64,000 bases of DNA from Corynebacterium tuberculostearicum (GCF_016127015.1 NZ_CP065972.1:1612001-1676000), one strand, 5' to 3'. Shown: positions 8,920-20,978, counted from the first letter of the stretch. Numbers and translations: made by a program. Notes: generated by a model from the letters alone, not told the origin.

Positions 8920-11639
8920 TACTTCAGGCCCTCCAAACGGCTGGTGATGCGCTCGACCTCTTCGCGGGCGATCTGCTGGCGCTCCTTGATCTTATTGACC
9001 ACTTCTTCCGGTGCCTTGGACAAGAAGTTCTCGTTGCCCAGCTTCTTGCCGGTTTGCTCCAGTTCCTTATTGGCCTTGGCCAGGTCCTTTTCCAGGCGCT
9101 TGCGCTCGGCTTCTACGTCCACGGCGCCGTGGGTATCCAGGGTGACCTCCACGGTGGCCTGGGAAAGGCGTACCTCGATGGAGGCGGAAGGATCGAAATC
9201 TTCGCCTGGGACGGTGGTATTGGCCAGATTGCGCACCAGTTCCTCTTGGCCTGCGAGATCTGCTGCGGCAAAGTCGAGGCGGCCCGGCACCTTCTGGGAA
9301 GGCTTTACGCCCTGGTCGGAGCGGAAGCGGCGCAGCTCGGTGATGAGCTTATCGGCGTCCTCGATGCGGCGGGCGGCCACCTCATCCTTGGTGGCGCCAC
9401 CGTTGGTATCGGCAACGGTTGGCCATGGTGCCACGACGATGGACTCGCCGCCGGTCAGCGCCTTCCACAGCACCTCGGTGACGAATGGCATGGTCGGGTG
9501 CAGCAGGCGCAGAACAACGTCGAGCACGCGGCCCAACACGATCTGGGTATTGCGGCCCTGCTCGCTTACGCCATCGCGCGGGATCTGTGTCTTGGCAATC
9601 TCCAAGTACCAGTCACATAGCTCGTCCCAGGTGAAGTGGTAGAGCAGCTCGTTGGCCTTGGCAAATTGGTAGTCATCCAGGTAGGCGTCCACCTTGGCGC
9701 GAACCTCTTCGGCGCGGTCGAGGATCCACCGGTCGGCGTCGCTAAGCTCCTCGCGGTTCGGCAGCGTGGACACTCCAGCGCCGTTCATGAGCGCGAACTT
9801 GGTGGCGTTAAAGAGCTTGGTAGCAAAGTTGCGGGCGGCCGCGGCGGCATCGGAGCCAAGCGGCAGGTCCACGCCGGGGTTGGCGCCGCGGGCAAGGGTA
9901 AAGCGCAGGGCATCCGCACCGTAATCGCGCACCCAATCCATCGGGTCAATGCCGTTGCCCAAGGATTTGGACATCTTGCGGCCCTGCTCATCGCGGACCA
10001 AGCCGTGCAGGTACAGATCCTTGAACGGAACCTGCGGGCGGCCATCGGTGCCCTCACCCAAAAGCTCCGGGGTGTGGGTGCCGGCAAAGGTGCCGAACAT
10101 CATCATGCGGGCCACCCAGAAGAACAAGATGTCATAGGCGGTGACCAGCACGTTGGTGGGATAGAACTTCTCCAGATCCGGGGTCTTTTCTGGCCAGCCC
10201 AGGGTGGAAAATGGCCACAGCGCGGAGGAGAACCAGGTATCCAGCACGTCCGGATCCTGCTCGTATCCTGCCGGCGGCTCCTCATCAGGGCCGACACAGA
10301 CGATATCTCGCTGGCCGTCCTCACCTTCTGACCCGTACCAGATAGGAATGCGGTGGCCCCACCACAGCTGGCGGGAGATGCACCAATCGTGCATGTCATC
10401 GACCCACTCGAAGTAGCGCGGCTCAAGCGACTGCGGGTGCAGGGTGGTATCGCCCTCGCGCACGGCGTCACCAGAGGCCTTGGCCATCTTGGCTACGTCT
10501 ACGAACCACTGCAGCGACAGGCGCGGCTCGATGGGCTCGCCGGAGCGCTCCGAGTGGCCCACGGAGTGGACGTACGGGCGGATTTCCTTGACAATGCGGC
10601 CCTGCTCGCGCAGTGCTTCCCGGATCTCCACGCGGGCTTCCTCGCGGGTCAGTCCGTCGAAGCGGGTGCCGGTATTGGCAATGTGGCCGGTGGTATCGAT
10701 AACGGTAGGCATCTCCAAGTTGTGGCGGGTGCCCATTGCGTAGTCATTCGGGTCGTGTGCCGGGGTGATCTTCACCGCACCGGTACCGAATTCCATGTCT
10801 ACATAGTCATCGGCGATGATCTTGAGCGTCAGGTCATCGCGGAACGGGTGCGGCAGCTCCTTGCCCACCAAGTCGGCGTAGCGCTCATCGTCTGGGTGGA
10901 CGGCAATGGCAACGTCACCCAGCATCGTCTCCACGCGGGTGGTGGCCACGATGAGGTGCGGTTCATCGTCATTGAGCGAGCCATAGCGGATGGACACCAG
11001 CTCGCCCTCGACGTCCTTGTACACCACCTCGATATCGGACACGGCGGTCTCTAGCACCGGCGACCAGTTCACCAGGCGGTTGGCCTGGTAGATCATGCCC
11101 TCATCATAGAGGTTCTTAAAGATGGTCTGGACGGCGCGGGAGAGGCCATCATCCAAGGTGAAACGCTCGCGGGACCAGTCTACGGAGTCGCCGATGGCCC
11201 GCATCTGGTTCTGGATGGTGCCGCCGTACTGCTCCTTCCATTCCCAGACCTTGCCAATGAATTCTTCGCGCTCATAATCCCAGCGCTTCTTGCCCTCGGT
11301 CTCCTTGAGCTTGGCCTCGACCTTGGTCTGGGTGGCAATGCCGGCGTGATCGGCACCGGGCAGCCACAGGGTGGCGTAGCCCTGCATGCGCTTGCGGCGG
11401 ATAATGGAATCAATCAGCGTGTGGTCTAGGGCGTGGCCCATGTGCAGCTGGCCGGTCACATTCGGCGGCGGCAGCACGATGGAATAAGGTTCGGCCTCCG
11501 AATTCGCATCCGGAGTGAAGTAGCCCTTTTCTACCCAGCCCTCATAGAGGTCCTTCTCTACGGCCTGCGGCTCCCACGACTTAGGCAGCGCATCGGCGCG
11601 GTTGGTACCAACTAATTGCTCATTATTTTGCTCAGTCAC
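8919..11639 (-). CDS. valS: Valyl-tRNA synthetase
   Basis: Class Ia synthetase charging tRNA-Val. The HIGH-type motif is [17 protein letters not shown] near residue 45, the KMSKS motif is [11 protein letters not shown] near 560, an editing domain lies between them, and the C-terminus is a coiled coil ([19 protein letters not shown]). 906 residues from GTG 11639, where the usual valS N-terminus TEQNNEQ...[11 protein letters not shown] begins. TAGAAT at 11652-11647 on this strand places the transcript start next to that GTG. A second GTG at 11660 would add 7 residues. Confidence 0.97.
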   Translation of the reverse strand: MTEQNNEQLVGTNRADALPKSWEPQAVEKDLYEGWVEKGYFTPDANSEAEPYSIVLPPPNVTGQLHMGHALDHTLIDSIIRRKRMQGYATLWLPGADHAGIATQTKVEAKLKETEGKKRWDYEREEFIGKVWEWKEQYGGTIQNQMRAIGDSVDWSRERFTLDDGLSRAVQTIFKNLYDEGMIYQANRLVNWSPVLETAVSDIEVVYKDVEGELVSIRYGSLNDDEPHLIVATTRVETMLGDVAIAVHPDDERYADLVGKELPHPFRDDLTLKIIADDYVDMEFGTGAVKITPAHDPNDYAMGTRHNLEMPTVIDTTGHIANTGTRFDGLTREEARVEIREALREQGRIVKEIRPYVHSVGHSERSGEPIEPRLSLQWFVDVAKMAKASGDAVREGDTTLHPQSLEPRYFEWVDDMHDWCISRQLWWGHRIPIWYGSEGEDGQRDIVCVGPDEEPPAGYEQDPDVLDTWFSSALWPFSTLGWPEKTPDLEKFYPTNVLVTAYDILFFWVARMMMFGTFAGTHTPELLGEGTDGRPQVPFKDLYLHGLVRDEQGRKMSKSLGNGIDPMDWVRDYGADALRFTLARGANPGVDLPLGSDAAAAARNFATKLFNATKFALMNGAGVSTLPNREELSDADRWILDRAEEVRAKVDAYLDDYQFAKANELLYHFTWDELCDWYLEIAKTQIPRDGVSEQGRNTQIVLGRVLDVVLRLLHPTMPFVTEVLWKALTGGESIVVAPWPTVADTNGGATKDEVAARRIEDADKLITELRRFRSDQGVKPSQKVPGRLDFAAADLAGQEELVRNLANTTVPGEDFDPSASIEVRLSQATVEVTLDTHGAVDVEAERKRLEKDLAKANKELEQTGKKLGNENFLSKAPEEVVNKIKERQQIAREEVERITSRLEGLK

Positions 11640-11719
11640 CTGGCCGATTCTACCTTGCACGTCAACCGGCTCAGCCAGGCAGGGTGCGCACCGAGTATGA
11701 GGTGCGCACCGAGCAGGTT

Positions 11720-13043
<1,324 letters not shown>

Positions 13044-13808
13044 ATGAGCACTGAGAATACTGACCCACTGCAGGCTGCAGACCAGGCAGATTCTGCTCAC
13101 GCGGCCCACGCGGAGTCCGTCAGCATTGACTCCGTGGTGGACGTTGCGATCAAGCAGTTTTCTCGCTTTGGCTTTACAGAAACCAAGCTAGAATCCATCG
13201 CCCAAGAATCCGGCATGTCCAAGCGCATGATCCATTACCACTTTGGCGATAAGAAGGGCCTTTACCTACGTGCACTGAGCACCGCCGCGCAGCGCCTCAA
13301 TCCGCCTGAGGATGCCCTGGAAATCGATACCACGGTTCCGGTCGAAGGCGTGCGCAAGCTGGTGGATTGGCTCTTTCGCGAGCGCGTAGCCAACCCGGAG
13401 GCCATCCGCATGCTGGTGTGGGAAACTAACCAGCAGATTCTGGACCCGGCACAGCAGGCTATTGCCGACGTCGCCGGGGTAGCCCTCCACCTCGACCGCC
13501 TGCTGCTCTTGGGCCAAGATGCCGGCGCCTTCCGCCCCGGCATCTCCGCCAATGACATTTTCACCCTGATTTCCTCGTTGACGGTCTACCGCGTAACCAA
13601 CCAGGTGATGGTGGAAAACATGCTGGGCGTTAATTTCAATACCCAAGAAAATATCGACGGCATGCATAGGCTCACCGTTGATGCTGTGCTGGCGTTTTTG
13701 ACCGCCAATATTCCGGCCTCGGGCCACGAGTCCTACCTCACCTCGTCCTCGTTCGATACCAAGGAAGGTGACGAGGCCTCCCCGCAGGATATCTACAGCG
13801 AGGAGTAA
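13044..13808 (+). CDS. TetR family transcriptional regulator
   Basis: 254 residues. Residues about 33-80 form the DNA-binding domain: VVDVAIKQFSRFGFTETKLESIAQESGMSKRMIHYHFGDKKGLYLRA is a textbook TetR helix-turn-helix with the MIHYHFGDK recognition segment. An acidic Ala-rich N-terminal arm of about 30 residues precedes it, and the tail is Ser- and Glu-rich. Start at ATG 13044, with AAGGAC upstream. The ligand-binding domain gives no clue to the effector. Divergent from mdh, so control of mdh or of itself through the repeated TCCCGCA motif is possible. Confidence 0.9.
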   Translation: MSTENTDPLQAADQADSAHAAHAESVSIDSVVDVAIKQFSRFGFTETKLESIAQESGMSKRMIHYHFGDKKGLYLRALSTAAQRLNPPEDALEIDTTVPVEGVRKLVDWLFRERVANPEAIRMLVWETNQQILDPAQQAIADVAGVALHLDRLLLLGQDAGAFRPGISANDIFTLISSLTVYRVTNQVMVENMLGVNFNTQENIDGMHRLTVDAVLAFLTANIPASGHESYLTSSSFDTKEGDEASPQDIYSEE

Positions 13809-13877
13809 TAGCGCGGGCCTTCCGGCCCACGCCCTACCCTGCCTGCGGACAGTGGCAAGGATGTAAGCGGAGAGCCC

Positions 13878-15173
13878 TTAGGCAGATTCTTTTGCCTCAT
13901 CCTTATAGCTAAACTGTGGCTCCGCGCCCGCGGTCACGCACTCTGGGGTGATATGCACCGTGGCGATGTCTTCGCGGTCCGGTAGGTCGTACATGACCGG
14001 GACTAAAAGCTCTTCCATGATGGCGCGCAGGCCACGCGCACCCGTCTTGCGCTCCAAGGCGAGCTCCGCGATGGCATCCAAAGCCGCAGGCTCAATCTCC
14101 AATTCGCAGTCATCCATCTCGAAGAGGCGGCTGTACTGCTTAACCAGCGAGTTCTTTGGCTCGGTGAGCACCTTCACCAGGGATTCACGGTCCAGGTTAT
14201 CCACCGTGGCCACGACAGGTAGGCGGCCGATGAACTCTGGAATAAGGCCGAACTTCACTAGATCCTCGGGACGCACCTGGGAGAAAAGGTCAACCTTTTC
14301 GCGCTCGTCCTTGGTATCCAAGTTGGCGCCAAAGCCCACGCCTTTCTTGCCCACGCGATCCGCAATGACCTGATCCAGGCCTGCGAAGGCGCCGGCCACA
14401 ATGAACAAGATATTGGAGGTATCCAGCTGGATAAACTCCTGATTCGGGTGCTTGCGGCCGCCTTGTGGCGGAATGGCCGCCACGGTGCCTTCTAGAATCT
14501 TCAGCAGCGCCTGTTGCACGCCCTCACCGGAGACATCGCGGGTAATGGACGGGTTCTCGGACTTGCGGGAAATCTTGTCCACCTCATCGACATAGATGAT
14601 GCCGCGCTGAGCACGCTCCACGTCAAAGTCCGCGGCCTGCAGCAGCTTCAGGAGGATATTTTCCACATCTTCGCCGACATAGCCGGCCTCGGTGAGGCTG
14701 GTGGCATCGGCGATGGCAAAGGGGACATCGAGAAGCCGGGCCAAGGTCTGCGCTAGGTAGGTCTTACCGGAACCGGTGGGGCCCAACATCAAGATATTGG
14801 ACTTAGAAATCTCCACCTCATCGCCCTCAGCCTTCTTGCGGCGGGCCTCCAATGCGGCCGACTCTTCGGCCTTGATGCGCTTGTAGTGGTTATACACTGC
14901 CACAGACAACACGCGCTTGGCCTTGTCTTGGCCGATGACGTACTTATCAAGGAAGGCGGAAATCTGCGAGGGCCGAGGCAGGCGCACCTCCGCATCGGAG
15001 GATTCCTGCGCCTGCTCTTGGCCCAGTTCCTCTTCGATGATCTCATTGCATAGCTCGATGCACTCATCGCAGATGTAGACACCGCCGCCGGCGATGAGCT
15101 TTTTCACCTGCTTCTGACTCTTGCCACAAAAGGAACACTTGAGCAGGTCAGCGCTTTCTTGCATACGTGCCAT
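13878..15173 (-). CDS. clpX: ClpX, ATPase subunit of the ClpXP protease
   Basis: Hexameric AAA+ unfoldase that feeds tagged substrates to ClpP. 431 residues. The N-terminal zinc-binding domain has Cys residues in LKCSFCGKS and [10 protein letters not shown]. Walker A is [13 protein letters not shown], Walker B is [11 protein letters not shown], and the [13 protein letters not shown] and substrate-pore regions are conserved. The partner genes clpP1 and clpP2 lie 5-7 kb downstream on the same strand. A second in-frame ATG three codons in (MQES) is an alternative start. Confidence 0.97.
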   Translation of the reverse strand: MARMQESADLLKCSFCGKSQKQVKKLIAGGGVYICDECIELCNEIIEEELGQEQAQESSDAEVRLPRPSQISAFLDKYVIGQDKAKRVLSVAVYNHYKRIKAEESAALEARRKKAEGDEVEISKSNILMLGPTGSGKTYLAQTLARLLDVPFAIADATSLTEAGYVGEDVENILLKLLQAADFDVERAQRGIIYVDEVDKISRKSENPSITRDVSGEGVQQALLKILEGTVAAIPPQGGRKHPNQEFIQLDTSNILFIVAGAFAGLDQVIADRVGKKGVGFGANLDTKDEREKVDLFSQVRPEDLVKFGLIPEFIGRLPVVATVDNLDRESLVKVLTEPKNSLVKQYSRLFEMDDCELEIEPAALDAIAELALERKTGARGLRAIMEELLVPVMYDLPDREDIATVHITPECVTAGAEPQFSYKDEAKESA

Positions 15174-15400
15174 TAAGTTCTTTCACACTCGCTTTTCGTA
15201 CCGCTATCCACAGTTGGAAGGACGATTCTACCCTTCCGAGCGGCTTACTCTTCATCTGTTTCTACCTTAGTAAATCAACCCGACAGGCCCTTCATTCATT
15301 CCCTCCCGCGTGGCGAATTTCCCAGGCCTTTCCTGCTCCTGCGGCCTAAACTAGAAGGTGAAATCACCCTCATCCCACCCCTTTTAGGAACAGGAGCATA

Positions 15401-16168
15401 ATGTTCGATCTCACAGGACGAGTAGCCATTGTCACCGGCGGCGCCTCCGGCATTGGCCGCGGCATCGTCGCCTCGCTGCGGGAGGCCGGCGCCACCGTTG
15501 TCATCGCCGATATCGACCTCGACCACGCCACCGCTACCGCTAAGGAGTTGGGTGCCAGCGCCATTCGCGTGGACGTCACCGACCGCGCTTCGGTTAAGGA
15601 CCTGTATCGTCAGGTCACTGTCGAGCACGGCGGCTTCGACATTGTGTGCTCCAATGCCGGGGTCTTTCCCAACTGTCCACTGGCAGAGATGACCGATGAA
15701 AAGTGGGAGGCGATGTTTGCCATCAACACCCATGGCACCTTCAAGGTGGTCCAAGAGGCACTCCCCTACCTCAAGCAACGCCGCTATGGGCGCATCGTCA
15801 TCACCACATCTATCACCGGCTCACACACGGGCTTTCCGGGTTGGGCCCACTACGGCGCCTCCAAGGCCGCCCAGCAGGGGTTTATGCGTTCAGCCGCGCT
15901 GGAAGTGGCCCGCGATGGCATCACCATTAACGGCGTCCTCCCAGGCAATATCCTCACCGAGGGCCTCGAGACCCAAGGCCAGGAGTACCTCGATCAAATG
16001 ACGCGGTCGGTACCGCTGCACCGCCTGGGCACCCCACGCGATATTGGCACTGCGGCAGCCTTCCTGGCTTCGGAAGAGGCAGGCTATATCACCGGCCAAA
16101 CCCTCGTCATAGATGGCGGCCAGCTCTTGCCCGAGACTCCCGAGGCTATACTGCCGCCGCGCGATTAG
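15401..16168 (+). CDS. Short-chain dehydrogenase/reductase
   Basis: NAD(P)-dependent oxidoreductase of 255 residues. Rossmann motif TGGASGIGRG (12-21), D of VIADID favouring NAD, NAG at SNAGVF, catalytic Ser in TTSITGS, YGASKAA (Tyr and Lys), and a C-terminal YITGQTLVIDGGQ typical of the FabG-like classical SDR group. The substrate cannot be read from the sequence. It stands alone between clpX (divergent) and a strong terminator. Confidence 0.88.
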   Translation: MFDLTGRVAIVTGGASGIGRGIVASLREAGATVVIADIDLDHATATAKELGASAIRVDVTDRASVKDLYRQVTVEHGGFDIVCSNAGVFPNCPLAEMTDEKWEAMFAINTHGTFKVVQEALPYLKQRRYGRIVITTSITGSHTGFPGWAHYGASKAAQQGFMRSAALEVARDGITINGVLPGNILTEGLETQGQEYLDQMTRSVPLHRLGTPRDIGTAAAFLASEEAGYITGQTLVIDGGQLLPETPEAILPPRD

Positions 16169-16204
16169 CCGCGCTTGCCGACGTCCCCCCATGTGCACAA
16201 GGCA

Positions 16205-16243
16205 CGAGGCCCCTTGCTACACAGTGTGCGGCGAGGGGCCTCG
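16205..16243. terminator. Bidirectional terminator-like hairpin
   Basis: Perfect 10-bp stem CGAGGCCCCT / AGGGGCCTCG with a 19-base loop, between the convergent SDR and the 84-residue protein gene. The T-tract is weak on the plus side and absent on the minus side. Confidence 0.6.
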
Positions 16244-16265
16244 GGGGATTTCATTCATTTGCTAC

Positions 16266-16520
16266 TTACTGCAGCCAGTCGAAGTCGAGCAGGAAAAGTT
16301 CTGCATCGAGCATCTCAACTTCATCCGGTGCATGACCGGTAACGGCTTCTAGTGCTTCTGCAACGTCTTTGGTCGTAGCAGGAGTCTTATCAGCGTCAAG
16401 CAGGGTTTCTGCCACCAAAGCACGAACTGGAGCTTCCGAAATGGTGTCCAGTCCGGTACCAGTGGTGGAGCTCTTGAACGCATCAGCGATGCCGTCCATC
16501 AAAGAACGCATCTTGTTCAT
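16266..16520 (-). CDS. Small acidic protein, unknown, Pho-box-linked
   Basis: 84 residues, acidic and helical, ending in a hydrophobic LDAELFLLDFDWLQ. No family recognised; it resembles a small regulatory or adaptor protein only in size. GGAGG lies 7 bases before the ATG, and a good promoter lies further up (TTGCCT at 16592-16587, 17-base spacer, TATATT at 16569-16564). Upstream of that promoter is a 17-bp direct-repeat box identical to the one before pit, so expression is probably tied to phosphate supply. Confidence 0.75.
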   Translation of the reverse strand: MNKMRSLMDGIADAFKSSTTGTGLDTISEAPVRALVAETLLDADKTPATTKDVAEALEAVTGHAPDEVEMLDAELFLLDFDWLQ

Positions 16521-16609
16521 TTCTCACACCTCCATGTGGCTTTCTCTCTGTTTGATACAGAAGAATATACGCGACACACCCTCGTTAGGCAACCCTTTGG
16601 TCGCTTTAA

Positions 16610-16626
16610 GTTAACCTTTTGTTAAC
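16610..16626. promoter_or_regulatory. Candidate PhoR/PhoP-type box, copy 1
   Basis: GTTAACCTTTTGTTAAC, two GTTAAC units with an 11-bp period, 17 bases upstream of the -35 of the 84-residue gene. Identical 17-mer at 18406-18422 before pit. Confidence 0.6.
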
Positions 16627-16683
16627 TTACAGAAAGTGTGTCGCACGCCACATTAGAGGTTTACCCCAAGGAAGGACAATGAC

Positions 16684-16974
16684 TTAGAGGTCACCAAACG
16701 GCGTGAAGCCAAAGTAGTGGTCCAGCGTATCGCGGGCAATCCACATGATGGCCACCAGGATAACTACGGCCAGCACCGCATAGACAGTCCAGCCAAGCAC
16801 CTTCATCTGAGGGCTTGCAGGGGTATCGCCAACAACGACGCCGTTGTCGTCGCGAATGGGGTCACCGGTCATACACCGCATGCCCAAGGAGAAAAGTAGC
16901 GGAATGCCAGCGCCGAAGACCAACGCCAAGCCTGCAACGTGAATGAGGGACTGGAAGATTTCTGCAGCAGTCAT
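16684..16974 (-). CDS. Small membrane protein co-transcribed with pit
   Basis: 96 residues with two hydrophobic helices (about 8-32 and 58-82) joined by a polar loop (RCMTGDPIRDDNGVVVGDTPAS). No family recognised. It starts 3 bases after the pit stop codon, so it is almost certainly in the same operon. An accessory role in phosphate transport is an inference from position only. Confidence 0.75.
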   Translation of the reverse strand: MTAAEIFQSLIHVAGLALVFGAGIPLLFSLGMRCMTGDPIRDDNGVVVGDTPASPQMKVLGWTVYAVLAVVILVAIMWIARDTLDHYFGFTPFGDL

Positions 16975-16977
16975 GGT

Positions 16978-18318
16978 TTAGCGCTCCTCTTGAACAGTAG
17001 ACGGCGCGGAGGCATCCTCCGCATTGGTAGCGGACACTGGTGCGGCGCCGGCAGCAACTGGCTCCTTGCGGTCAAAGCCCGCACCCATGGAAGAATCCAC
17101 GGACTCGGAGTTTGGATCCCAGTCGTTGTTGACGTTGGAAGCATCCACCGGGTTCATGCGGGAACGGATGACAATGAGCGCGGCCATTGCCAGCAGCAAG
17201 ACGAAGTCCACGATGGCACCGGTTGCGACGTTGGTGAAGGAGGAGACGCCGTGTGCCAACCACCAGGTAGCAAAGCCCACGAACGCAGCGCACGGCAAGG
17301 TGATGAGCCATGCGGACACCATGCGCATGGCAACACCCCAGCGAACCTCAGCACCGCGGCGCCCCAGGCCGGTACCCAGAATGGAACCGGTGGACACGTG
17401 GGTGGTGGACAGTGCCATACCACCGGTAGCAGAGGTGAGGATGATGGCTGCAGAAGTAGCTTCAGCGGCCATGCCCTGTGGGGACTCAATCTCCACCAGA
17501 CCCTTGCCCAGGGTGCGGATAACGCGCCAGCCGCCGGACAGAGTACCGGCCGCGATAGCCACAGCACAAGAAACGATAACCCAGGTCGGAATGCGGGCGT
17601 CTGCAACCGCATGCCCAGAAGCAACCAGTGCCAGGAAGATAACGCCCATGGTCTTCTGTGCATCGCCAGCGCCGTGCGCCAGGGACACCAGGCACGCAGT
17701 GACGATCTGACCGTGGCGGAAGTGCTCGTTCTTAGCCTTATTCGGGATGGTGTTGGTTACCCAGTAGATAAGGAACGTGGCACACGCCGAAACCAGCGCC
17801 GCGATGATAGGCGAGGCAACGGCCGGGATAATGATCTTGCCGGCAATGGAGGACCACTCCACGCCAGTCGAGCCCATCGCAGCGAAGGCGGCACCAATAA
17901 GGCCACCGAACAAGGCGTGGGAGGAACTGGACGGCATACCCAGCAACCAGGTGAACAGGTTCCAGATGATGCCGCCGATAAGGCCAGTGAAGACGACCAT
18001 CAACAGTGCCTGACCGTCGGTATCAGCGGCGGCGCCAGACAGGTCGTAGGAATCAAGGTTAACAATGCCTTTTGCGACGGTCGCAGCAACATTGACCGAA
18101 AGGAAGGCACCCACAAGGTTAAGCACTGCGGAGATGGCTACCGCGGTAAAAGGCTTCAAAGCACCAGTGGCAATGGACGTAGCCATCGCGTTGGCAGTGT
18201 CATGAAACCCGTTCGTGAAGTCAAAGGCAAGGGCGGTTACCACCACAATGCCGAGGATAATCAGAGTCGCTGTCACAGCGTTGGCCCCTTGGAAAGAAAA
18301 GATGAACACGGTACGCAT
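16978..18318 (-). CDS. pit: PiT family inorganic phosphate permease
   Basis: Low-affinity phosphate symporter in the inner membrane. The PiT signature FTNGFHDTANAMA sits in the first membrane region, and its second repeat appears as PSSSSHALFGGLIGAA and GGMALSTTHVSTGSILG. About ten hydrophobic segments; 446 residues from ATG 18318 (GAAGG 8 bases upstream). A GTG at 18276 with AAGGGG upstream is an equally good start and would begin directly in membrane segment 1. Promoter TTGTCT (18380-18375), 17-base spacer, TAATCT (18357-18352). A Pho-type box lies upstream. The C-terminal tail is polar and Ala/Ser-rich. Confidence 0.95.
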   Translation of the reverse strand: MRTVFIFSFQGANAVTATLIILGIVVVTALAFDFTNGFHDTANAMATSIATGALKPFTAVAISAVLNLVGAFLSVNVAATVAKGIVNLDSYDLSGAAADTDGQALLMVVFTGLIGGIIWNLFTWLLGMPSSSSHALFGGLIGAAFAAMGSTGVEWSSIAGKIIIPAVASPIIAALVSACATFLIYWVTNTIPNKAKNEHFRHGQIVTACLVSLAHGAGDAQKTMGVIFLALVASGHAVADARIPTWVIVSCAVAIAAGTLSGGWRVIRTLGKGLVEIESPQGMAAEATSAAIILTSATGGMALSTTHVSTGSILGTGLGRRGAEVRWGVAMRMVSAWLITLPCAAFVGFATWWLAHGVSSFTNVATGAIVDFVLLLAMAALIVIRSRMNPVDASNVNNDWDPNSESVDSSMGAGFDRKEPVAAGAAPVSATNAEDASAPSTVQEER

Positions 18319-18405
18319 CTGCGGCGCCTTCACACGTCGCGGACGAAATGCAGATTACTCCTGCGCCTATCCGCAGACAATTGCTTTTCTTTAATATTTC
18401 CTTTG

Positions 18406-18422
18406 GTTAACCTTTTGTTAAC
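18406..18422. promoter_or_regulatory. Candidate PhoR/PhoP-type box, copy 2
   Basis: GTTAACCTTTTGTTAAC, 25 bases upstream of the pit -35. Exact copy of the box at 16610-16626. Flanks differ, so this is not a simple duplication of the surrounding DNA. Confidence 0.65.
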
Positions 18423-18538
18423 CTGCTGGGGCTCAGAATCGAGCCCAAGAGGATTCCAAAGGGATAAAATTTCCCCAGCTAATGCCAATTAAATGCCCCC
18501 ACCTGCCCCCGCTTAACCCGAGTGATAAAAACCACTTA

Positions 18539-18573
18539 GGGAGGTATGCCAACATCACGCCGACATACCTCCC
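18539..18573 (-). terminator. Terminator of the peptide transporter gene
   Basis: Perfect 10-bp stem GGGAGGTATG / CATACCTCCC, 15-base loop, followed on the minus strand by CTAAGTGGTTTTTATC. Confidence 0.75.
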
Positions 18574-18595
18574 ATTTAAGGGTGTTTTACAGCGC

Positions 18596-20098
18596 CTAGC
18601 GGAAGGTAGAGAACTTCTTTACCACCCAGCGACTTAGAACAAGCAGGATGGCACCCAACACGATGGATACAACACCAAGGGAGATGAAGAAGGTATTCTC
18701 CGCGCTTGCATCATCTGGGTTATAGAAGCTAGCCAAGGAGCCGGCCAGCGAGGTACCCATAGCCACCGCCATCATCCACACCGCCATCATGCGGGACGGG
18801 AATGCCACCGGCGCCACCTTGGTGGCAAGCGCATTGCCTACCGGCGACAGGAGAAGCTCCGCCATAGTGAACAGGAACAGAATGAGGATGATGACATACA
18901 TCGGCGTGGAGTTCGCCGCCGCACCCGAGTACGGCAGGAAGAAGAACAAGGAGATGCCGATGACGATATTGGCTACGCCGAACTTTACTGGGGTGGACCA
19001 CTGCCTATCCCCTAGCTTCGTCCACATCGTTGCGAAGACAGCGGAGAAAATGACAATAAAGATCGGGTTAATGGACTGCACCAGTGATGGCGGGATTTCC
19101 CAACCGAACAGGTGGCGATCCAAGCGTACATCCGAATAAATCGTCATCACCGTAAACTGTTGCTGGAAGATTCCGAAGAACAAAACACCGGAAATAAACA
19201 TCGGAATAAAGCCCAACAGGCGGTTCTTTTCCTCCCGGGTCACCAACTTCGAGGTATACATCTGTGCCCACAGATAGATTGCTGCAACCAGAGCAACCGC
19301 GGTGACAATATTGGACAGCCAATCAACCTGAATAGCGCCGGTAGCCAATGCCACCACCATAACCACGATGATGACTGCAACTACCACCACACCCATGAGC
19401 AATTGCTTCCGGCTAGCTGGGTTTGGAACCTCGTGCCCCGCATCCTTAATGGTGGTCTTGCGCATGAGGGAATACTGAATCAGCCCGAGCGCCATACCAA
19501 TTGCCGCGATGCCAAAGCCCCAGTGGAAGCCCTTCCAGCCCCACAGCGCGGTGGTAATCAGCGGGCCAAAAAGGCCGCCAATATTGACGCCCATATAGAA
19601 GATAGAGAAACCACCATCGCGGCGCGGGTCATCGCGGGAGTACATGGAGCCAAGCACAACCTGCGCAGTGGTCTTAACACCACCGGAACCAACTGCAATG
19701 AGGACAAGACCAATGGCCAAACCAGTTACCGCGGGAATAAATGCCAAGGCGAGGTGACCAGCCATGACCAGAACGGCCGAATAAAACAAAGTGCGCTCTG
19801 CACCCAAGACTCGGTCGGCAACAAGGGAAGCCAACAAGCAAGCCATGTACACCAAGCCACCATAGGCACCCACGATGGACGTCGCGTCCGCCCGGTCGAG
19901 ACCGAGACCACCATCGGTAGTGGAGTAATACATGTACAGCAAGACAAGTGCCTGCATGCCATAGAAGCTAAAGCGCTCCCACATTTCCACGCCGAAGAGG
20001 TTTGCCAAACCCCAAGGGTGACCAAAGAATGTGCGTTCGCCGGCTTGCGGCGTGGGCGCAGCAGCCTGAGCCGCCGCATCAGATGCGTGTTTCTCCAT
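18596..20098 (-). CDS. Proton-dependent oligopeptide transporter (POT/PTR2 family)
   Basis: Imports di- and tripeptides with protons. 500 residues, about 12-14 hydrophobic segments. The POT hallmark ExxERFxxYG is present as EMWERFSFYGMQA (about 38-50), and the second family motif is around FSIFYMGVNIGGLFGPLI. Very similar in layout to bacterial DtpT. TATAAT (20146-20141 on this strand) is a perfect -10 box about 40 bases upstream; no clear ribosome-binding site is seen before ATG 20098. Monocistronic, with its own terminator. Confidence 0.93.
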   Translation of the reverse strand: MEKHASDAAAQAAAPTPQAGERTFFGHPWGLANLFGVEMWERFSFYGMQALVLLYMYYSTTDGGLGLDRADATSIVGAYGGLVYMACLLASLVADRVLGAERTLFYSAVLVMAGHLALAFIPAVTGLAIGLVLIAVGSGGVKTTAQVVLGSMYSRDDPRRDGGFSIFYMGVNIGGLFGPLITTALWGWKGFHWGFGIAAIGMALGLIQYSLMRKTTIKDAGHEVPNPASRKQLLMGVVVVAVIIVVMVVALATGAIQVDWLSNIVTAVALVAAIYLWAQMYTSKLVTREEKNRLLGFIPMFISGVLFFGIFQQQFTVMTIYSDVRLDRHLFGWEIPPSLVQSINPIFIVIFSAVFATMWTKLGDRQWSTPVKFGVANIVIGISLFFFLPYSGAAANSTPMYVIILILFLFTMAELLLSPVGNALATKVAPVAFPSRMMAVWMMAVAMGTSLAGSLASFYNPDDASAENTFFISLGVVSIVLGAILLVLSRWVVKKFSTFR

Positions 20099-20269
20099 AA
20101 AAATATCTGACCACTTGGAGGTCTAAATCACAAATCGGCCATTATAAGTTTAGTGTCGCACGATAGAAATAAACCTAACGACCTGCAGATATTGCGCAGA
20201 GAGAATTACCCCATTCGGGTGCAGCAAGAATTACCGGACATTGCCCCTTCCCTGCCCCACAATGCTGAA

Positions 20270-20312
20270 AGCCCCTGCCTCACAACCGGAATTCGGTTGA
20301 GCGGCAGGGGCT
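20270..20312 (-). terminator. Terminator of the clpP1-clpP2 operon
   Basis: 10-bp outer stem AGCCCCTGCC / GGCAGGGGCT with a second inner stem CAACCG / CGGTTG; TTTC follows on the minus strand. Confidence 0.7.
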
Positions 20313-20334
20313 ACCTGGAATGAGTTATTCCAAA

Positions 20335-20958
20335 TTAAGCGTTGAGCTTGCGGTAATCAAAGACCGTATCGATGATGCCGTATTCAACGGCTTCCTGAGC
20401 GGTCAGAATCTTATCGCGATCCGTATCAATGCGGATCTGCTCAGCGGTACGACCGGTGTGCTCAGACAGGGTGGTTTCCATCAGCTTGCGCATGCGTTCA
20501 ATCTCGGCGGCCTGAATCTCCAGATCAGAAACCTGACCCTGAGTACCCTGAGTTGCCGGCTGGTGAATGAGCACACGGGAGTTAGGTAGCGCGGCACGCT
20601 TACCCGGCGCACCCGCAGCCAAGAGCACAGCGGCGGCGGAAGCAGCCTGACCCAGGCACACGGTCTGCACATCGGGGCGCACGTAGCGCATGGTGTCATA
20701 GATAGCCATCAACGCGGTGAAGGAACCACCGGGCGAATTAATGTACATGGTGATATCGCGGTCTGGGTCCTGGCTCTCCAGAACCAGCAGCTGGGCCATA
20801 ATGTCATTTGCGGAAGTGTCATCCACCTGGGTGCCCAAGAAGATAATGCGCTCTTCAAAAAGCTTGGAATATGGGTTAGTTTCCTTAGTGCCCTGTGCGG
20901 ACTGCTCAATGAAGGACGGCAGAACGTAGCGGGAACTTGGCATCTGGGACTGATTCAT
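20335..20958 (-). CDS. clpP2: ATP-dependent Clp protease proteolytic subunit 2
   Basis: Serine protease subunit; actinobacterial ClpP1 and ClpP2 form mixed tetradecamers. 207 residues. Catalytic Ser in [15 protein letters not shown], His in [11 protein letters not shown], and Asp further on in the [16 protein letters not shown] region. AAGGAG lies 9 bases before the ATG. It follows clpP1 by 20 bases and ends in a terminator. Confidence 0.97.
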   Translation of the reverse strand: MNQSQMPSSRYVLPSFIEQSAQGTKETNPYSKLFEERIIFLGTQVDDTSANDIMAQLLVLESQDPDRDITMYINSPGGSFTALMAIYDTMRYVRPDVQTVCLGQAASAAAVLLAAGAPGKRAALPNSRVLIHQPATQGTQGQVSDLEIQAAEIERMRKLMETTLSEHTGRTAEQIRIDTDRDKILTAQEAVEYGIIDTVFDYRKLNA

Positions 20959-20978
20959 AGTGATTTTCTCCTTATTCC

